This document shows positions 1 through 5,567 of a stretch of 7,021 bases of DNA, piece by piece. This stretch comes from Bacillota bacterium (GTDB taxonomy: Bacteria; Bacillota_A; Clostridia; DSM-8532). The notes beneath the pieces were generated by a model that was given only the letters and a program-made list of their open reading frames with translations, was not told where the DNA came from and ran no database searches. The DNA lies in NCBI GenBank assembly GCA_023424865.1, contig JAFADM010000385.1, positions 1-7,021 on the forward strand, given 5' to 3'. Made by a program: the position numbers and the translations under genes. Every line of letters starts with the position of its first letter. The first letter of the stretch is position 1.

Positions 1-56
1 CTGGCCTTCAGACGATCCTCTCTTGCCGGGGCGGATTTCGCATCCAAATAATTCAT
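1..56 (-). CDS. 5' end of a probable second nitrogenase-like component 1 subunit (partial)
   Basis: An ATG at 56-54 opens a frame that runs off the left edge. Only 18 codons are visible (MNYLDAKSAPAREDRLKA). The start is convincing because AGGAGG lies 7 bases upstream and overlaps the stop codon of the preceding nitrogenase-like gene. The two genes are 11 bases apart and probably translationally coupled. The visible N-terminus has no diagnostic motif: the P-cluster cysteines expected in a NifD/NifE-type subunit would come later. Assignment as the alpha-type partner of the upstream gene rests on operon position, since these proteins normally occur as pairs encoded side by side. It could instead be another accessory gene. 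Start confidence is high, product confidence modest. Confidence 0.6.
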   Translation of the reverse strand, partial: MNYLDAKSAPAREDRLKA

Positions 57-63
57 GTGAATT

Positions 64-69
64 CCTCCT
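64..69 (-). promoter_or_regulatory. Ribosome binding site overlapping the upstream stop codon
   Basis: AGGAGG on the minus strand, 7 bases before the ATG at 56. It shares bases with the TAG stop (70-68) of the nitrogenase-like gene, so ribosomes ending there are already placed on the next start. This fits equimolar production of two subunits of one complex. Confidence 0.8.
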
Positions 70-1408
70 ATCTTCCTGCCACAAGCAGACCGACAATATC
101 CTCAACCAGGGTCAGTCCTCCGTTGAATCCGGCATAGCCGCGGTTCAGTACAATTCGGTTGGTTACGGGAAAAGCTACTGTAAGGAGAGGGAAGCCGAAC
201 TCTGCGGCTATATCTCTTTCAAAAACGCTGCCGATAACCACGGCAGGGCCAAAGGAATCGTAATAGCGCTGGCTCCTGTTTCTGGGCCATACCTCAGCCA
301 GGTATTTCTTTACCGAAGAAGCATCCGTGCTGAAGCGCACTGCCGGAACAACACCGGACTCAAAGCGCTTGTATCTTTCGGAAAGGATTTCCTGCTGATT
401 ATCGTCCAGAAAATCTGTAATAACGGACAGCTCTGGCAGCCAGCCCAGCTCATCTGCAAGGAAACGGGAAACGGCAGGTGCGTAATTGCTGTCGGCCACG
501 ACTACGGCATAACGCTGCAAATCAATATCATTGTACAAATCGGCCAGTCTTTCCAGATAGCTGTAATAAACGGCTTTCTCTTCATCAATGACAGCTTCGG
601 CTTTTTCGCTGTCCAGTCCCAAAGCGGAAGCAACAACTCTCAAAAAGTCACCGGCTGCATCGGCTCCAATGGGAAAGCCTGTTTCAAGCCAGGGTATATC
701 ATGAAACTCCTCATAGGCTCTGGCCGTTTGAATACCGTAAACATCGGACACCACAATATTTAATGCGGCTTCCCCTGTACGTTTGATATCCTCCAGGGTT
801 TCTCCCTCTCCGAAAAGGGTATTTACTTTCAAGCCAAGCTTTTGGAGCAGGCGCTTGATTTCCTTGAGGTTGCCTTCCCAGAACACATCCTGGCCGGGGA
901 CAATTCCCAGAATGTTAACCGCCAGCGGATCCTTTTCCGCCTTACGGGTGACAAACTTCTTTGCCAGTGCTTCAAGAACAAGCTCGTAGCCTGTGTAAGA
1001 ATTACCTCTGAAGCTGGGGGTATGTATGGCGATAACGGGCTTGTCGCTGTCGGAAAATTCAGATGCAACCGAATCCACATCGTCGCCAATCATTTCAACC
1101 ATACAGCCTGTAAGAACAATGTAAACGTCGCCGTCAAGCACTTCCAGCGTCGTCTCAATTTGTTCTCTCAGACGTGCTTCTCCGCCGAATACCACATCCC
1201 GTTCCACCACATTGCTGCTGGAGAGAGACAATCCTCCGCAGTAACCGCCGCCCAAATAACCGCCGCCGGGATTGATGGCGTTATAAAGGTTGTGCCCACA
1301 CCCCGCTGAGGCGTGGATAATGGGGATAGCCCGTGGTATGGCTCTCAAGGTGGACAAGGCTCCGCCCAGAGAACAGGCATACCTCGGCCTGTCAACAAAA
1401 CGACTCAT
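68..1408 (-). CDS. Nitrogenase component 1-like protein (NifK/NifN-type fold)
   Basis: A 446-residue member of the nitrogenase component 1 superfamily. Three cysteines sit in the spacing and context of the NifK P-cluster ligands: C12 (RYACSLGGAL), C37 (ASAGCGHN) and C102 (LTGCMVEMIGDD, close to NifK STTCMAEVIGDD). SSN-V-ER-VVFGG (63-76), ETGFPIG near 243 and a C-terminal FPV-R-----GY-G pattern also match the beta-subunit fold. A fourth cysteine, C57, lies in a glycine-rich stretch (46-59, GGGYLGGGYCGG), and no cysteine follows C102. So this subunit itself has no counterpart of the NifD cofactor-binding cysteine. It is shorter than NifK (about 520) and near AnfK (about 460). ATG at 1408 has GGAGG 7 bases upstream. 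It follows a nifB-like gene by 64 bases and precedes a coupled gene. It probably forms a heteromeric cytoplasmic metalloenzyme with that gene product. Being an assembly scaffold (NifN-like) is the main alternative. The substrate is unknown. Confidence 0.88.
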   Translation of the reverse strand: MSRFVDRPRYACSLGGALSTLRAIPRAIPIIHASAGCGHNLYNAINPGGGYLGGGYCGGLSLSSSNVVERDVVFGGEARLREQIETTLEVLDGDVYIVLTGCMVEMIGDDVDSVASEFSDSDKPVIAIHTPSFRGNSYTGYELVLEALAKKFVTRKAEKDPLAVNILGIVPGQDVFWEGNLKEIKRLLQKLGLKVNTLFGEGETLEDIKRTGEAALNIVVSDVYGIQTARAYEEFHDIPWLETGFPIGADAAGDFLRVVASALGLDSEKAEAVIDEEKAVYYSYLERLADLYNDIDLQRYAVVVADSNYAPAVSRFLADELGWLPELSVITDFLDDNQQEILSERYKRFESGVVPAVRFSTDASSVKKYLAEVWPRNRSQRYYDSFGPAVVIGSVFERDIAAEFGFPLLTVAFPVTNRIVLNRGYAGFNGGLTLVEDIVGLLVAGR

Positions 1409-1472
1409 ATTATTTCCTCCATGTTTAAGGTTAAATAAAATAAATAAAATGTAAGCAGAAGCTTATTGGTTC
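1409..1472 (-). other. AT-rich spacer with small hairpin before the nitrogenase-like gene
   Basis: The longest spacer inside the cysK operon (64 bases). Minus-strand reading shows a 5-bp stem, TAAGC-TTCT-GCTTA (1465-1452), followed by a T-rich tract made of TTTTATTTA-like repeats (1450-1434), then GGAGG (1420-1416). The stem is too short to be a dependable terminator. It might allow partial attenuation or mRNA processing, giving different levels of NifB and the subunits. No promoter with convincing -35 and -10 boxes is seen here. Confidence 0.35.
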
Positions 1473-2366
1473 TCAACCGTGGGAGAAGGTTTGGTCCATT
1501 CCCTTATAGGCGTATAACAGCTCGGACAGGTCACTGACCCCGGGTATGCCGCAGGCATCCGCCCGGCAGTGCTGACAGTGCCGGAAGACGGGAAGATGCT
1601 CCTCCGCCGCTTTCCTGGCTTCATTGATGGTTTGGCAGGATGGTGCCTTGATATGGGCCATTTCATGCTGGGGAATTAATGGAATGATGTTGATAAGCGC
1701 CGCTCCCTGTTCCTTTACCATCCGGGCAATTTCACCCATATGGCTTTCATTGACACCCGGTACAAGAACGATGTTAATTTTGATTACAGCTCCCTTATCC
1801 GCCATCCTCCTTATTCCCCGAAGCTGGGCTTCAATAAGTATTCTGGCACCCTCTGCTCCCGTATAGAACACTCCGTCTAGTAAAATGCCGGAGCAAATTT
1901 CTTTTTGTATTTCAGGATCAACGGCATTTACAGTTACGGTTATTGTCTTTACCCCGGCATCCCATAAAGCGTCTGCATGGCGCTCCAGAAGAAGGCCGTT
2001 TGTGCTGAGGCAGTTTATGAGCTCCGGATGGCTTTCATGGATAAGCCGAAAGGTCTCAAGGGCGTGTGGCGTTGCCAGGGTGTCACCAGGGCCCGCAATG
2101 CCTGCCACGGTAATTTCGGGACATAGCTCCAATGCCTTACTAATTAAGGCTTCGGCTTCGGAAGGCGCCAGCAGCTTGGCTGTTACACCGGGCCTTTGCT
2201 CGAACTTATTGAAGCTGCGCTTACAAAATTTGCAGTGGATATTGCACACGGGACTTACAGGAAGATGCACCCGGCCTTTTGTTTTATTGGCGCCACCTCC
2301 GAAGCAGGGATGGCGATTTGAAATCTTTTCGAATTGCTTATCCAGTTGAACATCGAAGCATGACAT
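1473..2366 (-). CDS. nifB: NifB-like radical SAM cofactor-maturation protein
   Basis: A 297-residue radical SAM protein with NifB hallmarks. An HPC motif (19-21) is followed by the SAM cluster motif CNIHCKFC (41-48) and RPGV (58-61). Then come AGIAGPGDTLA, LSTNGL, TVTVNAVDPE, KINIVLVPGVNE and the NifB-type C-terminal HCQHCRADACG (263-273), with cysteines 264 and 267 able to bind the precursor clusters together with C21. NifB condenses two [4Fe-4S] units and inserts a carbide to give the 8Fe precursor (NifB-co) of nitrogenase cofactors. Only the core domain is present; the NifX-like C-terminal domain of many diazotroph NifB proteins is missing, as in archaeal and clostridial short forms. ATG at 2366 has AGAGG 8 bases upstream. 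cysK ends 21 bases before it. The neighbourhood suggests it builds the cluster for the adjacent nitrogenase-like enzyme. Whether it makes true NifB-co cannot be read from sequence. Confidence 0.85.
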   Translation of the reverse strand: MSCFDVQLDKQFEKISNRHPCFGGGANKTKGRVHLPVSPVCNIHCKFCKRSFNKFEQRPGVTAKLLAPSEAEALISKALELCPEITVAGIAGPGDTLATPHALETFRLIHESHPELINCLSTNGLLLERHADALWDAGVKTITVTVNAVDPEIQKEICSGILLDGVFYTGAEGARILIEAQLRGIRRMADKGAVIKINIVLVPGVNESHMGEIARMVKEQGAALINIIPLIPQHEMAHIKAPSCQTINEARKAAEEHLPVFRHCQHCRADACGIPGVSDLSELLYAYKGMDQTFSHG

Positions 2367-2387
2367 AAGGACGACCTCTTTTCCCGT

Positions 2388-3329
2388 TTAGCGCTCCAGA
2401 CTGTCAAATAACGGTGTTGAAAGATACCGCTCTCCCGTATCCGGCAGAAGAACCACTATTATTTTGTCTTTGAATTCAGGTCTTTTGGCTATCTGGGTGG
2501 CTGCAAAGGCAGCTGCACCGGAAGAAATCCCCACCAATAGCCCTTCTGTCCGTGCCAGAGCCTGAGCGGTTTCATAGGCTTCCTCAGCCCGGACCTTAAA
2601 AATCTCGTCGATAATATCCGTTTTGAGCACCAGAGGAACGAAGCCTGCTCCTATCCCCTGTATTTTGTGAGGACCGGGAGCCGATCCGGACAGAACAGCC
2701 GAATCATAGGGCTCAACCGCGATGATCTGAATATCCGGATTCTTTTCCTTTAAAACCTCGCCTACGCCTGTGATAGTGCCGCCCGTTCCGACACCGCCCA
2801 CAAATGCGGCGACTTTGCCTTCCGTATCCCGCCAGATTTCTTCAGCGGTGGTTTTTTTATGTATCTCAGGGTTAGCCGGATTATTGAACTGCTGAGGAAG
2901 AAAGGAATTCTTAATTTGTGCCGAAAGCTCTTCCGCCTTTCGAATGGCGCCCTTCATGCCGTCCTTGCCCGGAGTGAGCACCAGCTCGGCATTAAGTGCC
3001 TTCAATAGATTGCGGCGTTCAATGCTCATGGTCTCGGGCATGGTCAGAATCAAACGGTAGCCCTTGGAGGCTGCTACAAAGGCAAGGCCAATGCCCGTAT
3101 TACCGCTGGTAGGTTCAATGATTACCGTATCCTTGTTCAGAAGGCCTTTTTCCTCTGCATCTTCAATCATTGCCAGTGCAATTCTGTCTTTGACGCTCCC
3201 CAGGGGATTAAAGTACTCCAGCTTGGCAACCAGCCGGCCTCTCAGGTTTTGAGCCTTGTTGTAATCAGTCAGCTCCAGTAGGGGCGTATTGCCCACAAGC
3301 TCGGTGAGCTTGGATGCGATACCTGCCAT
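2388..3329 (-). CDS. cysK: Cysteine synthase (O-acetylserine sulfhydrylase)
   Basis: A 313-residue fold-type II PLP enzyme of usual family length. It makes L-cysteine from O-acetylserine and sulfide in the cytoplasm. The PLP lysine is K47 in NPLGSVKDR (41-49). The substrate-binding loop TSGNTGIG is at 74-81, the phosphate-binding glycine loop GGVGTGGT at 178-185, GISSGAA at 267-273, and [10 protein letters not shown] at 296-305. ATG at 3329 has GGAGG 7 bases upstream. It is the first gene of the operon with the nifB-like and nitrogenase-like genes, directly behind a consensus promoter with nearby palindromes. Being promoter-proximal to a nitrogenase-like system is unusual. It may supply cysteine for the iron-sulfur clusters, or assimilate sulfide released by the system. 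A CysM-like or cystathionine beta-synthase-like specificity is less likely given the canonical motifs. Confidence 0.95.
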   Translation of the reverse strand: MAGIASKLTELVGNTPLLELTDYNKAQNLRGRLVAKLEYFNPLGSVKDRIALAMIEDAEEKGLLNKDTVIIEPTSGNTGIGLAFVAASKGYRLILTMPETMSIERRNLLKALNAELVLTPGKDGMKGAIRKAEELSAQIKNSFLPQQFNNPANPEIHKKTTAEEIWRDTEGKVAAFVGGVGTGGTITGVGEVLKEKNPDIQIIAVEPYDSAVLSGSAPGPHKIQGIGAGFVPLVLKTDIIDEIFKVRAEEAYETAQALARTEGLLVGISSGAAAFAATQIAKRPEFKDKIIVVLLPDTGERYLSTPLFDSLER

Positions 3330-3341
3330 TTTGATTCCTCC

Positions 3342-3359
3342 ATTATATTATAATATAAT
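3342..3359. promoter_or_regulatory. Perfect 18-bp AT palindrome just upstream of the cysK ribosome site
   Basis: ATTATATTA followed directly by its exact complement TAATATAAT. It lies one base from the GGAGG of cysK, inside the predicted leader. It could be an operator for a dimeric repressor (Rrf2/CymR-type sites are AT-rich dyads, by family knowledge). As RNA the arms could pair only weakly. Some chance occurrence is possible because the region is almost pure A/T. Confidence 0.45.
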
Positions 3360-3360
3360 T

Positions 3361-3377
3361 CATATAGGATTTATATG
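3361..3377. promoter_or_regulatory. 17-bp inverted repeat in the cysK leader
   Basis: CATATA-GGATT-TATATG: perfect 6-bp arms around a 5-base centre, one base from the 18-bp palindrome. Positioned just downstream of the predicted transcription start (near 3388), where bound protein would block transcription. The regulator is not in the window. Confidence 0.4.
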
Positions 3378-3394
3378 TTTAATATATATGTAGT

Positions 3395-3423
3395 ATTATA
3401 TGCGCCTATGCGTTGACTGTCAA
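3395..3423 (-). promoter_or_regulatory. Consensus sigma-70/sigma-A promoter of the cysK-nifB-like operon
   Basis: On the minus strand, TTGACA (3423-3418), a 17-bp spacer, and TATAAT (3400-3395): both hexamers match consensus exactly at the ideal spacing. Transcription would begin near 3388, leaving a leader of about 58 bases before the ATG at 3329. No other good promoter is seen for the left operon. A promoter this strong on a metabolic operon is normally held in check, which fits the palindromes around it. Confidence 0.85.
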
Positions 3424-3424
3424 C
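3412..3424. promoter_or_regulatory. 13-bp palindrome covering the -35 box (candidate operator)
   Basis: GTTGAC-T-GTCAAC, perfect 6-bp arms with one central base. The -35 hexamer TTGACA lies across it, so a protein bound here would exclude RNA polymerase. The same symmetry gives the plus strand a TTGACT -35-like box. Partly explained by the -35 sequence itself, since only the other arm is extra. Confidence 0.5.
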
Positions 3425-3549
3425 AGTTTTGCTTATTATTCATATATATCTTGTAGGTTTGACTGTAATTTAATGCTTTCACTGCTACATACTGTGCCAA
3501 ACACCCATACTTCCTTCCGGAATTACAGCTGAAAGCGGCTGCAAAAGAG
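3425..3549. other. Gene-free stretch with interleaved complementary segments
   Basis: No protein gene is credible here. CTGTAATT (3463-3470) is complementary to AATTACAG (3521-3528), and GCTTTCA (3475-3481) to TGAAAGC (3530-3536). The order makes the two pairings interleave, as in a pseudoknot or two alternative folds. A weak plus-strand promoter (TTGACT 3413-3418, TATTAT 3434-3439, only 15 bp apart) faces this stretch, and the hairpin at 3550-3587 would end such an RNA at about 145 bases. It could equally be plain intergenic DNA. Confidence 0.25.
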
Positions 3550-3587
3550 AAAAGACATGTAAACCCGATGGTGTTTACATGTCTTTT
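3550..3587 (-). terminator. Rho-independent terminator of the HD-domain gene
   Basis: A perfect 15-bp stem, AAAAGACATGTAAAC with its complement, around an 8-base loop (3565-3572). In the minus direction it is followed by TCTCTTTT. It lies 61 bases after the HD-gene stop codon and well before the cysK promoter, so it separates the two transcription units. The stem is AT-rich. In the plus direction the stem itself ends in CTTTT, so it may act both ways. Confidence 0.75.
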
Positions 3588-3595
3588 GCTTGGCA

Positions 3596-3620
3596 GCCAT
3601 TTGCTTAAAGCAAATCTGGC
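3596..3620 (-). repeat. Imperfect hairpin between the HD gene and the terminator
   Basis: GCCATTTGC and GCAAATCTGGC pair as a stem with a two-base bulge (CT) around TTAAA. It stands just before the main terminator and may add to transcript ending or protect the 3' end. No T-tract follows, so it is not a terminator by itself. Confidence 0.35.
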
Positions 3621-3648
3621 TAAAACGGAGGGGCTCGGAAGCTCTCTC

Positions 3649-4215
3649 CTAAATTCCCAAAATATCATAGATCCCTTTTTTACAAATGCTTCGAATTTCA
3701 GAATCGAAGTCGTCAAACTCCTGGAATTTTTGATAGAGCACAGGTACAAATTCCGGATTATTAATTTTATAGCGCTCGATAGTCTCCGCCAGCCGTTCCT
3801 TCTGACGGATAATCCGGCCATGGGATTCCAGGTTATCCGCTATAAAAACCAGCTTCTCCTCCATGGTACGAACAAAGAAGTCCTCCGGCTTAAGACCATA
3901 TTCGGCTATATCTTCAGGCCGATAGGTCCCGTTTGAATGACAGACACAGACACGGGCCAGCTCGGGCTCGTTCAGCGCCATCATCATTTTATGGCCCTCG
4001 TAGGCATGCCGGTAGGGATCCTGGCTTACACTGCGGCCAAAATCATGCACCAGTCCCATAAGCCGCACCCTTTCAGGATCAATGGCGGTGTATTTTTTGA
4101 GCTCCAGGGCCAGACGATAAGCGGTGTCTCCCACATTAATGCAGTGCCGGTCCCAATCGTGGCCTTCTTTTATAGGAAAGCTCCTTAAAAGCTTCAAAGC
4201 TTCATCATAGGTCAT
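3649..4215 (-). CDS. HD-domain metal-dependent hydrolase, function unknown
   Basis: A 188-residue HD-superfamily protein, probably a cytoplasmic phosphohydrolase. Counting from the ATG at 4215: H24 (WDRHCINV), the HD pair H57-D58 (GLVHDFGRS), H70 (RHAYEGH), H93 (VCHSNGTY) and D127 (FIADNLESHG). This gives the full H-HD-H-H-D metal-site set, so the enzyme looks intact. The substrate (nucleotide, phosphate ester or signalling molecule) cannot be read. The frame extends six codons up to a GTG at 4233, but that start has no ribosome site, whereas the ATG at 4215 has GGGGAG 10 bases upstream. It lies 87 bases after tyrA, has no clear promoter of its own, and is followed by a terminator. It is thus probably the last gene of the proC-Nudix-tyrA run. 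No functional tie to tyrosine synthesis is evident. Confidence 0.82.
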   Translation of the reverse strand: MTYDEALKLLRSFPIKEGHDWDRHCINVGDTAYRLALELKKYTAIDPERVRLMGLVHDFGRSVSQDPYRHAYEGHKMMMALNEPELARVCVCHSNGTYRPEDIAEYGLKPEDFFVRTMEEKLVFIADNLESHGRIIRQKERLAETIERYKINNPEFVPVLYQKFQEFDDFDSEIRSICKKGIYDILGI

Positions 4216-4225
4216 TTTTATTCTA

Positions 4226-4231
4226 CTCCCC
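4226..4231 (-). promoter_or_regulatory. Ribosome binding site that sets the HD-gene start
   Basis: GGGGAG, 10 bases before the ATG at 4215. No such site precedes the alternative GTG at 4233, which overlaps this element, so the ATG is preferred. Confidence 0.65.
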
Positions 4232-4302
4232 ACTGAAAAAAGCGTTAACTTTCATCCGCCTTATCCAATATCGGCTGGTGTAAAAAAGTGGATCCGGTAA
4301 CC

Positions 4303-5406
4303 TTAAAAGCAAGGCTTGGCCTTATACCCTGCACGTTCCAGTGCCTCCAGGCTTCCTAACGCAGAGGCTTCATCCTCAAACTGGATCTCCAAAGCCCCTT
4401 CTCCTGCTTCCCGGCTGTTATTAATTCCGATATTCTTAATATTAATGTTTTGAGAAGCCAGAATGGAGGCTGCCCGGGCAATGATTCCCGGCTTGTCGTC
4501 CACATCCACAACAATGCGGTAATAAATTTTAAGGAGACCTCTGTTTTTATCCGGAAAGGTATTTCTTAATATTCGGGCTTCCTCAAAAAAGGTTCTGAGC
4601 TCTTCTTCCCTTTTATCATTCAAATCCTCTTTAAACCGGCCCACAGACTCCTGAACCACATCCAGAATTTCAAGGACCATCTCCCTGTTTGACAAGCATA
4701 TGCCTGACCAGAGAGAGGAGGAAGACGATGCAATTCGAGTAATATCCTTAAACCCGCCTGCCGCTATGGTTTTCATATAACCCTCGGGGCTGTCCAGCTG
4801 CCCTACCAGATTAACAAGAAGGGAAGCCATGACATGAGGGATATGGCTTATGACAGCCACCGTACGATCATGGACGGGAGCGCTCATTTCAACTGGTATG
4901 GCTCCCATAGCTCCAACCAGGGCTTTAAGCCTGTTCAGAGCATCAGTGGAAGGCTTCTGCTCATATACAAGGCAGTAATAGGCATTCTCAAAAAGATTCT
5001 CCTTAGACGCACCATAGCCTGATTGCTCCGAGCCTGCCAGAGGATGCCCGCCAATAAAGCGATCCTTGAGGCCCAGTCTGGCGGCTGCCTCCATAACGGC
5101 ACCCTTGGTACTGCCCACATCGGTAAGGAGGCAGGAGGCCTTTATATATGGAAGAAGCTTTTTAACCATTTCTTCCATCGCCTCAACCGGAACACAGAGG
5201 AAAATGGAATCACAGGGTGCGAAAGCGCTGAAATCCTCTTCTGCGGCAACATCAACCTTGCCCTCCGCCAGCGCTTTTTCCAAAGATGCCTTTTCCCTGT
5301 CCCAGGCAATGACTGTGCATGGAACATTCGAACGTTTCAGGGCTTTTACAACGGATCCGCCAATAAGGCCCAGCCCCACAATACCTATATTCTGTGCTTC
5401 TATCAC
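4303..5406 (-). CDS. tyrA: Prephenate dehydrogenase with C-terminal ACT domain
   Basis: A 367-residue protein that oxidises and decarboxylates prephenate to 4-hydroxyphenylpyruvate with NAD+, the committed step to tyrosine. The Rossmann loop GLGLIGGS is at 11-18, with D36 at the end of beta-2 favouring NAD over NADP. TDVGSTK is at 95-101, GGHPLAGSEQSG at 119-130 and HDRTVAVISHIPH at 179-191 (catalytic His region). The all-helical dimer domain runs to about 290. Residues about 295-367 form an ACT domain (YYRIVVDVDDKPGIIARAAS), the usual tyrosine-feedback module of Gram-positive TyrA. The start is GTG at 5406: an in-frame stop lies 11 codons upstream with no ATG between. An AAGGGA-type site stands slightly far off, and a 15-codon frame overlaps the GTG. 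The gene stands alone among aromatic genes here; its neighbours serve proline and nucleotide housekeeping. Confidence 0.94.
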   Translation of the reverse strand: MIEAQNIGIVGLGLIGGSVVKALKRSNVPCTVIAWDREKASLEKALAEGKVDVAAEEDFSAFAPCDSIFLCVPVEAMEEMVKKLLPYIKASCLLTDVGSTKGAVMEAAARLGLKDRFIGGHPLAGSEQSGYGASKENLFENAYYCLVYEQKPSTDALNRLKALVGAMGAIPVEMSAPVHDRTVAVISHIPHVMASLLVNLVGQLDSPEGYMKTIAAGGFKDITRIASSSSSLWSGICLSNREMVLEILDVVQESVGRFKEDLNDKREEELRTFFEEARILRNTFPDKNRGLLKIYYRIVVDVDDKPGIIARAASILASQNINIKNIGINNSREAGEGALEIQFEDEASALGSLEALERAGYKAKPCF

Positions 5407-5450
5407 TGTCGTTCTCTTTCCCTTCCGAAGCTAAAACCGCAACGCGGCAT
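5403..5450 (-). CDS. Possible 15-codon leader ORF overlapping the tyrA start
   Basis: ATG at 5450 encodes MPRCGFSFGRERERQ and stops at TGA (5405-5403), which overlaps the tyrA GTG as GTGA. AAAGG lies 4 bases before its ATG. The arrangement would let ribosomes finishing this frame restart at tyrA, which has a GTG start and a poorly spaced ribosome site. It has no tyrosine codons, so classical tyrosine attenuation is not supported. Such short frames arise by chance. Confidence 0.22.
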   Translation of the reverse strand: MPRCGFSFGRERERQ

Positions 5451-5480
5451 TCATCCTTTATTTTTATAGCCTGCTTCCGT

Positions 5481-5566
5481 TCAGGCGCTTGTGCCAGGCT
5501 GTCCAGCGCTTATGCCAGCCCGCTCGGCTCTTATACCGGGCTGTCCAGGCTCTTGTGCCAAGCCGC
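5481..5566. repeat. GC-rich tandem repeat, four units of about 21 bp
   Basis: Four imperfect units fill most of the 161-base gap between the Nudix gene and tyrA: about 5481-5501, 5502-5523, 5524-5543 and 5544-5566. The shared core is GCKCTTRTRCC, flanked by CAGGCTG or CCAGCCC variants. Units 1-2 and 3-4 look like a doubled block of about 42 bp. CAGCCCG (5516-5522) and CGGGCTG (5537-5543) can form a 7-bp stem, so the transcript may be folded. The array begins two bases after the Nudix stop codon. No conserved reading frame runs through it. Confidence 0.7.
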
Positions 5567-5567
5567 C

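Noticed and set aside
23..763. Long plus-strand open frame of 246 codons
   Set aside because: It lies wholly antisense to the nitrogenase-like gene and the next start, has no recognisable domain, and its length follows from the codon bias of the real minus-strand gene.
842..1309. Plus-strand open frame of 155 codons
   Set aside because: Antisense shadow of the nitrogenase-like gene, whose P-cluster motifs fix the real frame.
1406..1423. Tiny frame (MEEII) overlapping the start of the nitrogenase-like gene
   Set aside because: It consists of the ribosome binding site of the real gene and has no site of its own, so it is a by-product of the GGAGG sequence.
3420..3821. Minus-strand open frame running from inside the HD gene into the intergenic region
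   Set aside because: It overlaps the HD gene in another frame, runs through the terminator hairpin, shows no family resemblance and lacks a ribosome site.
4213..4233. GTG at 4233 as the start of the HD protein
   Set aside because: No ribosome site before it, while the ATG six codons later has GGGGAG at an acceptable distance.
4234..4302. Possible promoter or terminator between tyrA and the HD gene
   Set aside because: No paired -35/-10 boxes and no stem with a T-tract could be made out.
5431..5454. Seven-codon frame MNAALRF before tyrA
   Set aside because: Its ATG has AAAGG directly against it with no spacing, and it does not reach the tyrA start. The overlapping 15-codon frame is the better candidate.
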